A DNA stretch of 64,000 nt from Liolophura sinensis (Eukaryota > Mollusca > Polyplacophora > Chitonida > Chitonidae): the NCBI RefSeq assembly GCF_032854445.1, contig NC_088300.1, positions 18,419,570-18,483,569 on the forward strand, in the 5' to 3' direction. Positions 44,565 through 56,600 of this stretch are shown here, piece by piece (the stretch's first letter is position 1; every line of letters starts with the position of its first letter). Made by a program: the position numbers and the translations under genes. Under the pieces are notes generated by a model, which saw nothing but the letters and a program-made list of their open reading frames with translations, ran no database searches and was not told the origin of the DNA.

Positions 44565-46912
44565 ATGGCGGGACTACGCACAGCGTCTACGTGGCTGCGG
44601 ATCTCGCTGGTGATGTTAATACTCGCCATTATCCTGTTTGTCGTCGGCTTCGCCACCGTCTATTGGATCGAGGCGGAATGGTACAAGCACGACCCCAGGC
44701 TACGGGGCAAGAGCTTTTGGTCGTACGGCCTCTGGGAACAGAGAATTTGCATGAAGCAAAACTTCATCGGTTGCTATAATGCCAAAAATTCTAATCAACC
44801 CGGTAAGTATATATGGACTCCAGTTATCCAACAAAGGGTAACCAACACTGTAAGAAGTGTCCAGGATATGTTGTCTACAATGGAGAAATGATGGTGAGAC
44901 AAAGGTGGAATTTAAATGGTATTTGATCAGATAAAGATGGTGAACGGTGACATTTACCTGTCATGTGACCATGAAAACTGCATGATAACGTTGACTAAAG
45001 ACAGAGACAACCTTAACACTAGTGTTAAATTCATTTTATTTGATTGTATTTTCAGCCGATTAAATTGCATTTATATGGTGACATTTTCCGACAAGATTTA
45101 TTTGTTTATTTGACTGGTGTTTTATGCCATACTCAAGAATGTTTCACTTGTACACGGCGGCCTGCATTATGGTGGGAGGAAAACGTGCAAATTCTGCGAG
45201 AAATCCGATCAGGGTTTTGCCACTAAACCCAAATAGACTGCTAGCTAGACTTCTGCATTCAAGCTGCTTATGTATCACAGAGATATATGAATGAATTCAC
45301 CAAAAGAATCTAGAACTATTTCAGGTAAAGAATATATGGATATGGCGTGATTGATACCCATTTGGTCCCAAAGAACAATGTAGAATTCGATGTTTAAAAA
45401 ATATCTATACCGGTACTGAACTGAAAATTTTAGAGAACTAAATCAGACTAATTTATTGGATAGTGTTTAATGTCTTTTCTCTGGCATACTTCATCTTCAT
45501 ACTTTCCTGGTACGGCCGGAGAGGAAGCCAGCATGAGCTGGACTTGAACTCACAGCGACCGCATTGCTGAGTTGCTCCTGGGTCATTGCGCCGCGCTGGC
45601 ACGCTAACCACCTCGGTGCTGTGTTTGTAATCGAGAGACACGTGACATCATAGCAATATAGTCAGTCATACTGGAGCACTGTGACTATACGAGCCCATAT
45701 TAACAGGTCTGCCAGGAGTAGGTCGCGCCACAACTGGATTGTATAATCTTCAAAACGGTAATTGATAATAACTGACTCTTTCCCTCCATTCTCTCTGCAG
45801 CTTGGTTCCATGCCGCTCAGGCCATGGAGTGTCTTGGACTGATCTGTTTGGTCCTCGCCTTCATTATCTTGATCCTCTACACCTGTGTGACATCCATGAG
45901 GCGACGAAACCCGCTCATCCTGGCTATCATCCTCACCTTCTTAGCGGGTAACAAAACATTCTTCAGTTGCGATTTTAGTTGTCTTTTATTTATTTATTGA
46001 ATTTCTTACTTGATTAATAGTCAAGACTTTTTTTACCCCTATGACGGCTATCGGATTTGTCACTGAAGAAAGCTACAGCACCCTTCATCAAGTACCTGTC
46101 AAACCTTTTAACAAGCCGCAGCCGAACCATAGCTGGATTCGAACAGGCGACCTCATTCGTCGTTTGACAGTGGTAGCGAACGAGGGTTTTAACCGTCGGA
46201 GCGTTTTATCTTATCTAGAACAGTCTTTAATGTGTGCGTTTTCATATGGTTATAATGAAAATTTATTATGTATTTGTTTATTTGATTGGTGCTTATTGCC
46301 GTTCTCAAGAATTTATCACTTATATAACGGTAGTCTGTTTTATAAGGTGACAGAACCGTACCTTCGCGAAGTGGCAAAATTCCCTGACTTACAGCCGCAT
46401 TCCAAACGGCGAGAGCTGGATTTTTTTTTTACCTCATTGTGAACGTTTTCATTTAGGCAATTCATTTATTAATTTTATTGGTATTTAACGCCGTGCTCAG
46501 TACTGTTTCACTTGTACAACGGCGGAGCAGGTCTTTGAGTCGAAGAACCGGAGAGACCCACGTCGTGGCTTGAGGCCGGAGTCAAGGCCCCCTTATAACA
46601 ACAAAACCAACCCGTTGTACCGTGAATGTATATCATGATGTAGTTTGCGATTAACGCTCATGCTATGGGACATAATGTCAGCATATCAGGGTCAGCATTC
46701 AAACAATTTTCATTTTTATTGATGTTCATTTTTATTAAGTCAGATTTTTTTATTTTTCAGTTGCGTTTATCGTGATCGGTGTGGCTATCTTCGTCACTAA
46801 GTTCGACACGATTTACTTTGACGTGGGCTGGTCTCTCGCCTTAGCAATCGCTGCCGCCGTCTGTACCTTCGTCTCTGGAATTTTGTCCCTTCTGGAACTC
46901 TGCACAAAATAA
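44565..46912 (+). CDS. claudin-like four-TM protein, complete, 178 aa
   Basis: Exons 44565-44802, 45801-45947 and 46761-46912 (537 nt including stop), both introns phase 1. TM1 is about residues 12-33. The first loop is longer than in the neighbours: W34, then GLW at 55-57, C62 and C70, with an inserted basic stretch (KHDPRLRGK). TM2 is about 90-110, followed by a basic cytoplasmic turn (MRRRN); TM3 crosses the exon 2/3 join; TM4 is near the C-terminus, which ends LLELCTK. It belongs to the claudin/PMP22 superfamily and is the most diverged of the complete copies. The start context AAGATGGCG is good. Its introns carry SINE remnants but no exon-abutting minisatellite. Confidence 0.9.
45098..45190 (-). 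mobile_element. SINE tail fragment in intron 1
   Basis: TTTGTTTATTTGACTGGTGT, TTTATGCCATACTCAAGAAT, GTTTCACTTGTACACGGCGG and GCATTATGGTGGGAGGAAA identify the (AAATA)n-tailed family, reverse orientation, head missing. Confidence 0.8.
45455..45628 (-). mobile_element. SINE head fragment in intron 1
   Basis: CGGCCGGAGAGGAAGCCAGC, ATGAGCTGGACTTGAACTCA, CAGCGACCGCATTGCTGAGT and GCCGCGCTGGCACGCTAACC form the head half of the family whose tail half lies at 45098. They are separated by about 260 bp, so probably two insertions or one disrupted copy. Confidence 0.8.
46085..46600 (-). mobile_element. Cluster of diverged SINE pieces in intron 2
   Basis: Three related segments at about 46100-46200 (AGCTGGATTCGAACAGGCGA), 46270-46440 (ATTGGTGCTTATTGCCGTTC ... 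AGAACCGTACCTTCGCGAAG) and 46465-46590 (TTTAACGCCGTGCTCAGTAC ... CGTCGTGGCTTGAGG). The first two resemble the element at 30275. Confidence 0.55.
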
Positions 46913-49900
46913 GCCAATTGTCTCAATAACTAGCAGGCTGACAGAAATGCAAAATCGTCGCTTGGAGAAAACATGCTTTTCAGGTCATGATAACTGGCCG
47001 ATTGCATGATTCCCTCATCCCGCTGGGGATTGTGGGTTTTGAAGTGGATTGTAGGTTTTAAAGTGGGGTATAGGAGACCTGATTAGAGATGTGAGATACT
47101 GCTAGGAAGATAGGGGTACTGCAAGCAAGAGGTCATTCTGAAGTTATTCTCTGAGCCACTGTCCTGTTTGAGAATTAGATTGATCAACGGGTGCTCACCT
47201 AATTCCCAGACGTACACATGGACTGATATCTTCGTGATTGTGTTCTACTTAAGAAATGCAAAGTGCGCATGACATAGCTATAACTCTCTCAGTCTAACTT
47301 TTGAACTCCTGGTACTCAGTAATGCACGGTTTTCTAACCTTTATAGCGCTGAACGTTTCATGGAAGTCTGAATTAAGTAGGCCTCCAAAAATAACTACCA
47401 AAGAGGCTCTTCATATATGTCAAATCTGTTTACATAATGTATTATACTCCACTTCAAATCCCGAAATGCTTTGCAAATCCTATAATACATTGCAAATCCC
47501 ACAATGCATGGCGTGGGTTCAAGCGCTTAAACCATCAAGCTGCTTGGTATGGGATAGCGGTTGGGACAGAAGGCCCTACGTCAGATTCTTGGTCAGGTAC
47601 TGTGGCGTTGTTATCAGGGATACCCACAGTCACTGAAGTATATGTGACTGTGCGTATGCTCTTCACAAGTCTGAAGCACTGGTACGTGGACGTCATCCCC
47701 AGAGACCAGACACGACCCACAGGCCGATACGATCGTTCTACCCACCTGTGGATCATCTACACTATACGGGATACACTCTATCTACTTTCTCATTCTTACT
47801 TTCTCATTTCATTCCCTTAAAATACCGCTAAAGCACTCTAAATAAGATTGGGTCTTCATTTACAGTACCTATATACTTCAGGAAACGGAATATACTTTAC
47901 GGACGGATAACGGGATATTGTTACGAGAAATGAGTCTATAAATATATTGTTTTTGTCAATGTCGAATATATAGTAGAACATACAGTATTTAAACGTGGCA
48001 GTGAAGCAGACAGTTCGTATTAATTAGATTTGTAGTGAAATAGGTAACTGAAGTTGATTTTATTCTAGCGTGTTAATAGATGTCTCCATGTTGCTTTAAC
48101 TTTCTAGAGTGAGCCAGCAGGTGTTTGTAGCAATACGTATGAGATTTTTAGCAGCAGTTTTGTTTACTAAGCTTGGAGGCCTATACCTTACACGTTTATA
48201 TAGGATTTCTTGCTCAAGTACATTTGTAACAATGATCGGAATGAAATAAAGGAGAGTTTCTAATATGGTTTGGTTATAGTATTATTATTTGGTTAAACGC
48301 CACAGGCAAGAAGTTTCACATATTTTAGTTTTGCAGTGATGTTCTGAGCCAATCATCAGCACACTTTTTGGTCATGTGGTTACAGTACTGGAGGCGAAAA
48401 CAAATTGAATTTAATCCATGAGACAGGCGTTGAACAACTTTTTAGCATAAAAAAATGATAGCTTTTGGGTAAGAAATTCTCTCTCGAAATGAAATCCGAA
48501 TTATGTATCTAGCCATAAGATATGATAGTTTCAATGTCCTGTAGTACTTTAAACGTTAAGAATCGTCAAATATCAGCATTTCGCCCATTTAGCTCTATCC
48601 TGTTTATCTCATCCTGCTCCTTGCGAGGAACTCGGGTGCTTTAAAATATGAATACCATTCAAGGTGTGTTGGCGAGTATTTCCAGGTCAAACTGATAGAA
48701 GGTAAGTGACCTCCAGCGATATGTAATTAACAATCAATGTCCACCATACTTTAACTGTGATGCAAATGGTAACCGAGGAAATCTCGGCATCTGGCCTCTT
48801 GTCTGTTTACCTTGGTTACGGTTTTTTTATCACTGTTCGAGTAAATGCTTAAATACATGCAGCAGCATCTTACACACCCTCTAGCACCTTAAATTAAGTA
48901 CAACGAGGTACAAAAAATTTTGGTGATGTTAACTGCATTTCATAGACTTCACTGGTCTACAATTGCTCAAAGATGTCATCACATTTAATAAACACTTGAA
49001 ATCAATAAGTCACTTCACATACACTGTATTTACAAAGTTTCCAACAGAGGGAGAAATTTAAATTTCTATAGTAAATTTGCTTTCTGTCACATTTTGGCTG
49101 AAATGGTCACAAAATGTTACAAGGTTTTAATGCCACAAGGAAATACAGTTACCTAAGACAACGAAACATGTGACAAAAATTATAAATGCTTGTATAACAT
49201 TAAGACTATTCACTAGAATCAAGGCAACAAAATAGAAACACAAATGAACAAGACAAATAGATATTAAGTTTTGTTAGAACTTTACTTTCATAATAGCACA
49301 AGGAAGCACTTTAATATCCCGGTAATCCAATGTATGGTTGATCCGTATGCGTCATACAGAAACATTTTTTTGCAAATTAAAATAATCTAAACACTGAATC
49401 AAACCCAATAAATTCATTGTATTTTGTAACTCCAGAAGATTAAGGGTAGTAGAGGGCAATGTGAAAGAAATGTGGGTCTCACTCATAATGCACTGACAGG
49501 ATTTAATGTTGATTGACAGGATTTAAAGTTGATTGACAGGATTTAATGTTGACTGACAGGATTTAATGTTGATTGAGTGATCTGCACTTTACGTCATACC
49601 AAGAATTGTGGCTGGACAATTTCAGAGGACTTGAAGTTAACTTTTATCTCATGTATACTCAATGTTTATGACATGTTGCTGGAAGGCAAGTGATTTGAGA
49701 AAAAAAATAGCTAATTGTCACCATGGATACAGAATTCCTCATCCAAAGTTTGGATTGATTCAACACCTTGTATGTCTGGTGACAGAAACACCAGCATCTT
49801 AACCCTGTGATGAAGAAAACCACTTTGAGCGTTTATGAGATTTATGTGAGACAAGCAAACTTCTTCATTCTATACGAGACAACTGATCAAGCAAACACCA

Positions 49901-50628
49901 CAGATCTACAATTTGTTACTGATCACACTAGTGTTGGAAAAGCAGTGAGACATTGTAGTGATAAGGTTAGTGTTTTACAGTATACAATGTGTGTACATGT
50001 ACCTGCCGTCAAAGATAAACAGCCGTTCATCAAGAATGCCACCTGGGTGCATCACAAAGCCACTTTGTTCTGATGTCCGAAACTTAATATCTTTACAAAA
50101 CAAAATATATGAAGCTGGATGTTCACATCTTCACTGAAACTGCACTACCACAGAACAGAATTGTACCACCACAGCACAGAATTAGCAGTCAAAATTTAAT
50201 AAATTAAATTTTTTTAAGTTATATAATTAAGAGTTTAATTTTCATTACAATTTTAGGCTAATGTCTGAAAGATCTTTGTTAAACGGCCCACAGTGAGGGT
50301 TATTCAAGTCAGCAGGGAAGACAAAGTATTTAAATTTCTGGTACTAGAGAGAAAAGGATTCGGCATTTTGGCACTGAATAAAATTGATTTTATAAAATGC
50401 ATAGTATCAAATGTACAGTATTACACATTACATTAACCAGCTTATTGGTCAACACATTACTATTCTAGATCAGAAGATATACTGTAATCAAGAGGTGTCC
50501 TGTACACAATAAATAAGGATGAAGACTTCAAATATCCAGATACCAGTTACCTGTGAAAAGATGCACAATACCACACCTTACCATGTACTGTTTCTTGTGA
50601 CAAATAGCAAAATAAAACCAACAACAAT
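46913..50628. other. Convergent 3' flanks of the 44565 gene and ZW10
   Basis: No coding exon recognised. AATAAA at 48245-48250 is a possible but distant polyadenylation signal for the plus gene. A 20-bp direct repeat lies at 49494-49575. An 88-codon plus frame at 49807-50073 has no recognisable domain and lies in what is probably ZW10 3' flank. Confidence 0.4.
49494..49575 (+). repeat. 20-bp tandem repeat x4
   Basis: Four copies of GACAGGATTTAATGTTGATT with one AAAGTT and one GACTG variant. Short and nearly identical. Confidence 0.93.
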
Positions 50629-53600
50629 TTAGTGGATCCTGGCTAAGACAGCTGCCCGACGATCAGTGTTCTGGAACAGTGCCCTTATTAAAGACTTCAC
50701 CTCGTTACTGTTGAACTCGGCAGCAAGGGGTCCTTTACCGTCCACCCAGCGGTCAGCAATGTCCTGCAGGCCAGCGTTCAACATGAGCAGCAGCTCCTTG
50801 AACTTCCTCCACTTGCTGACATTCTTCAGTAGCTGGACTTCTGTGTTCACTTTGTTGTCTTGTACCTTGAAGAGCAGGGCCAGACTGGAGCTAAACTCGG
50901 ACAGGAGGCCATGCAACTGCTTGGCGTCATCAGCTGAGATGTCTTCCAGGGCCACAATGTTACTTATGATTTCCACCACAACCGAATTCACCAGGGTTCC
51001 TGAAACAGAGATGTATTTTACCTGTTAGATACAGGAGTACAAGTGGGTAATTTTAATAAATGAACATTCATTACTGCAACCATGCTATGGGCTACATAAA
51101 CATGTATAGCTTAAATTTCATAAATTCAGCTATAAATCTTTGACTGGCTTTTAGAACCTGGTTGTTGTCTCTGAATTGATTTTGAAACGTTGTTGAAACT
51201 AATAACTATAAAAGTTATTAAGCAATGTGTTATTCCCCAGGGGTTCAAAGAAGTCATTTTTCCACATACCAACCACCACTTTCTGGGCAAAACTGAGTTT
51301 TACTTTCAACTGAAATTGATTTTTTTTTTATGCTTCAACCCACCATTTGAGATACTGAAACTGAATATTTTTGTACTTTACTATTCTTCATAGATAGAAG
51401 TAATTATCAGTGCCTATATATGAACTCAAGCTGGTCTCCTGGTTGATACTGCAAACTGATAATCAGTCTACATTGCAGTTATTGTTACATGTATTTCAGG
51501 ATACCAGTACAGCGAAGCATAAGACCTGCACAGTAAGCTTACAACCTTTGGCATCTGAAGTCTTGTCTCCTTGTTCAGTCTTCGAACAAAAAAACAATCT
51601 TTATAGTGAATTGATGTCGCTGGTAAACGTTCATATCTGGCAAAGTAGGTTTTAATTTCGCTGCTGTATGTTATTTATCAAACTTCAGGCTCCTGAAAAC
51701 AAAACCTGGAGGCAAACTGCGTGCTTGCCTAGAAAGGAGCTGAAGATATTATCGCCACTGACGCCAAGGGGCGGAAACCAGTCAGACAGAGTGCGCTCTG
51801 ATGCAGTCTCCTACCCTAAGCTAAAGTCAAAAACAGAACGATCGGAAGACGAAGTAGTTGAAATTATTCACTAGGCCCGATTTGGTAGCGACACGGAAGC
51901 TTACTATGTCATTTCATACGCCCTTTCGCTTCCAAAAATTGCCTCCTTAAACCTAATCAACGCAGAGGGTCATGGAGATTTCCGTAGAAGGGAGATAACT
52001 TGTAACATGAACCAGTTGCTTTGCTGAACTCTGAATATCTCCAAACTGAATTTATGTAAAATTTTTAATATTTCTTTCTAAAAACAACCTCAAATTGAAT
52101 AAATACAACCTGAGTTTTTATTCAATCGACGGATCAAATACCAGCTCGTCCAGATGACTTCTATGAACCCCTGTTCCTCTAAATCTTTGGAGTTTCATAT
52201 GACTAATTTTTCTTTTATTTTTAAGTAAGAAACCATGGTGAAGTTTCCAGCAACACTGCTTGACAAAGGTACTCATGTACTTTTATATACTGAGACTCTC
52301 AGCCATACCAAGTAATAAATTTTGACAGGGCTCAAGTCAAAAAATTGTTTACAAGACAAAACATTTTAAGCTGGAAGCCTAAACTTGCTTGAAAATCTAC
52401 CACCACAATATGGGAATTTGTCAATTTGATGCATAAATGCAAGAGTTTATTATGCATTACAACTTTAGGAAAACGCCTGAAATCACCATGTGAAACAGGT
52501 CCATGATCTAACTATATCAGTTGGACCCCTGGTTCATATTTGACACATTCCAAAGTGCATATAGTGTTAAGTTTTGATCAGCTATGTCCTAGCCAGGACA
52601 AGTAAGCCGCTGTGACTGACCCATGGCTTTGCTGTAGATGTTCGGAGGCAACACTTCCTGCCACACCCTTTGCAGATGTCCCAGCTGATGGAGAACCTGT
52701 TTGACAGCCTTCTGGGTGGACAGGTAGTTCTCTTCCTCAGAGACACTAGAAAATCCTACAAAATGCCCAAGTCAAGAATAACGTCATCTTGTAATTATCA
52801 CTGAATGATGACCTGACAAGTCAGGTAGCACTTTATGCAGTGTTTTATTGGGGGAAGGTGGCCGTTTACTTCGGCCAATCTACTTTTCCATCCATGAAAT
52901 TGATCATCATGGTATAGTGAAAAATTCTGAAGCACAACACTAAATACCACCCAAAAATAAATCAGGTAGTGATTATGAGCATATTTATTTATTTTATTTA
53001 TTTGATTGATGTTTTATGCCGTACTCAAGGATATATCACTTATATGACAGTGACCAGCATTATGATGGGAGAAAACCACACGGAAACCGCAAACATCCGC
53101 AACTTGCTGGCAGACCATCCCATGTACAGCCGGAAAGGAAGCCAGCATGAGCTGGAATTGAACTATATTTAAATACAAATACATTATGAGATTATTATTT
53201 GACTGGTGTTGTAGATTATACTTAAGGTTATTCCCCTTAACCTTTAGGATTTAATGGAGAAGTGAAAATGTTCCACAAGAAGGTTGTCACTGCATCAGGA
53301 TCTCATATCTGATCCACTTGCCTTTCTGGCCTCACAAAAATTATGCTGCTAAAAACTCAATATGAAAAGATGACTTCCTCTCACCTTGGGCGCCCTGTAG
53401 GTATTCCAGCAGCTGAGACTTCTGTATGCTTATCTGCTCCAGGAAGCAGTCTGTGCCTAGTCTGCGAATATGACTGACCATGTCCACAAATGTGCCACTG
53501 CCATCTTTGAGTGGGGAGGGCAGCTTCTGAGAGAATTGGTGGCCCAATGTCATCAGGTGGTGGGCGATGAAGAAACAGTTATTGTGGTGAATAGCTGAAA

Positions 53601-56600
53601 GACAAAGCTCAGTATCCTGTTACATGTATCCTGGACACGCCCTAGTTTGTAGGAGAATGTTTGATAGGCCCACACTACTTGTTCTAAAGAAAAAGAATTA
53701 TTAATATGATTCATAAAATAATGAAGACATTTACAATCTGAAATTACTCAATGAGAGCTTTGGAATATTATCAGAACCTCCCATTTGGCACGTGGGTGAT
53801 AGTCGGTGAGCCAGGACTCTCAAGGTAAAACAGAAACAATTTTTTCAGTTTCGCTCATAATTCAGTTTGCAACTATAAAGAAATTTCCTGTCCCTAAGAA
53901 CTGCTGAATTCCAATCCCGATACTGCAAATAAACATCAAACATACACCAGTATTACATTGCACTTTTTTTTTTAAGGCAAATGATTAATTTTCATACCAA
54001 TCCATGTTGGTTTACACACAGGATACCTTTTTTGATATCGAACAGTGTCAAGTGGGTTACTATTTCCACATCTCACAAAAAAAAATATTTATGGTATTCA
54101 GCCTTCACTGTGCATTTTATTTATTATTTATACTTTGACAATATCATCATTTTGTGTATTTGAACAAATTTACGCAATGCTTTTAGCCGGTTGCCTTTAC
54201 AGACTTGCCTTGTAGTGTTATAGTTGACTAAACTATTAAAGTATTATCGAAAACAAGATGTTCCTTTTTTGACATCATTGTGTCTGGGTGTGAACTATCA
54301 AAATGTAATAACAAAAATTATATCTAACTGAGTGAAATATCACTTTTGTCAGTGAAGGAAATCCTGAGCTTTCCCCTCCATATAAATAATAAATTCATGC
54401 AATCATTTATACAATGAAGATGCCATGATAAACAACAACTTTTTCCATCACTTTCGCATAAAAACCATACAAACCTGCCAACTGTGGTAACATTGCCAAA
54501 CTCTGTTTATGATATCGAGGAAAAGCACTGCAGAATAACTCAAATATGCTGCGGACAGCATAGAAAAGCTGGATGGCACACTGCTCTGAGCTATCCACAG
54601 CTTCCTGAAGTGTTTCATACGCAAGGCTCATCATACTCTGAATGGATGTACTGAAATGGGAAAATCAACAAAATGTACTGAAATGGGAAAATCAACAAGA
54701 TGTACTGAAATGGGATAACCAACAAGATGTACTGAAATGGGAAAATCAACAAGATATACTGGAATGGGATAATCAACAAATGTACTGAAATGGGATAACC
54801 AACAAGATGTACTGAAATGGGAAAATCAACAAGATATACTGAAATGGGATAATCAACAAGATGTACTGAAATGGGAAAATCAACAAGATGTACTGAAGGG
54901 GTATAACCAAAAAGATGTACTGAAATGGGAAAATCAACAAAATGTACTGAAATGGGAAAATCAACAAGATATACTGAAATGGGATAATCAACAAGTTGTA
55001 CTGAAATGGGATAACCAACAAGATGTACTGAAATGGGATAACCAACAAGATGTACTGAAATGGGATAATCAACAAGATGTACTGAAATGGGATAACCAAC
55101 CAGATGTACTGCAATGAGATAACCAACAAGATGTACTGAAATGAGATAACCAACAAGATGTACTGAAATGGGAAAATCAACAAGATATACTGAAATGGGA
55201 TAATCAACAAGATATACTGAAATGGGATAATCAACAAGATGTACTGAAATGGGAAAATCAACAAGATGTACTGAAATGGGATAACCAACAAGATGAACTA
55301 AAATGAGATGCATTGAAATGGGATAACCAACAAGATGTACTGAAATGGGAAAATCAACAAGATGTACTGAAATGGGAAAATCAACAAGATGTACTTAAAT
55401 GGGATAACCAACAAAATGTACTGAAGGGGGATAACCAAAAAGATGTACTGAAATGGGATAATCAACAAGATGTACTGAAATGGGAAAATCAACAAGATGT
55501 ACTGAAATGGGATAACCAACAAGATGTACTGAAATGGGATAACCAACAAGATGTACTGAAACGGGATAACCAAAAAAGTGTACTGAAATGGGATAATCAA
55601 CAAGATATACTGAAATGGGATAATCAACAAGATGTACTGCAATGGGATAACCAACAAGATGTACTGAAATGGGATAACCAGCAAAATATACTGTAGTACT
55701 TGATGATGGTAAGACACTGTATTGATTTTGGTTGTTACGACTGAAATCCTGAAATAAAGATATTATTTGACTAGTAATTCCTAAAAATTTTACCATGCAC
55801 ATAGATCTGAACTTCTTGCATTTGCAGAATTGGTTTTTGATTTTGGACATATGTGATGACATGCCCTAAGCCTTGTTTTGACTCCTGGGAATATTTCATC
55901 ACTTAGAAGAATTCAGGAGGATAAACAGGAGTTTCTGAATGAGTTTATTTTGTAGGCTATTATTTCTAAGATGAAAAAGGTTTAATGGAACTTTTCTTGT
56001 GTACTCTTTTATCAATGATGTATTTATTTATTTACTTGACTGATACTTTCACCATAATCAAGAATATTTTGTTTATACGATGGCGTCCAACACTATGATG
56101 GCAGGAAACCAGGCAGAGCCGATCACAGATATGAAGCGCACTATGAAACAATTTACTGAGTTCCCCTTACCTGATGTGACAGACAGGTAGCCTGGTAATG
56201 TTCTCACTCAGCTGAACATCTGCAGCAAGTTTTTCTGCTATTTTCTGTCTCTTCAAAGCTGGAGCCTCAGGATCAAGGGGTGGTAACTCCCCTATGGGTT
56301 TCACAGGGGAGATAACCACGGTATTATGAATCTCTGAGGTAATCAAGTTGCGAGCATATTCGAAGATCTCCTGACACTTTTTGTTGGCAAATAACACCTT
56401 GACATTACCTACAAAATCTAGAAGGCCTTGGTTTGACTCTGACAAGAAATGCATAGATAAGAGCTTGGAGTGGAATTTCTCTGTCTGAATGACAACTTCA
56501 CGAAACTTCTCCAATTCTGCTTTACTGGAGGGGATGGCATTCACCAGACATTCCTTGACTATCATGTCTATAACCTTATCTGCAGAGAGAAGACCTAACC

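Noticed and set aside
49807..50073. 88-codon plus-strand frame near ZW10
   Set aside because: Lies in the presumed 3' flank of ZW10 on the opposite strand; no domain or conserved motif recognised.
54615..55862. Long minus-strand reading frames (up to 232 codons) with VHLVGYPIS / YILLVIPFQ periods
   Set aside because: They arise because the 27-bp unit is divisible by three and free of stops in two frames; they lie in ZW10 intron 3, with several frames and both strands open at once.
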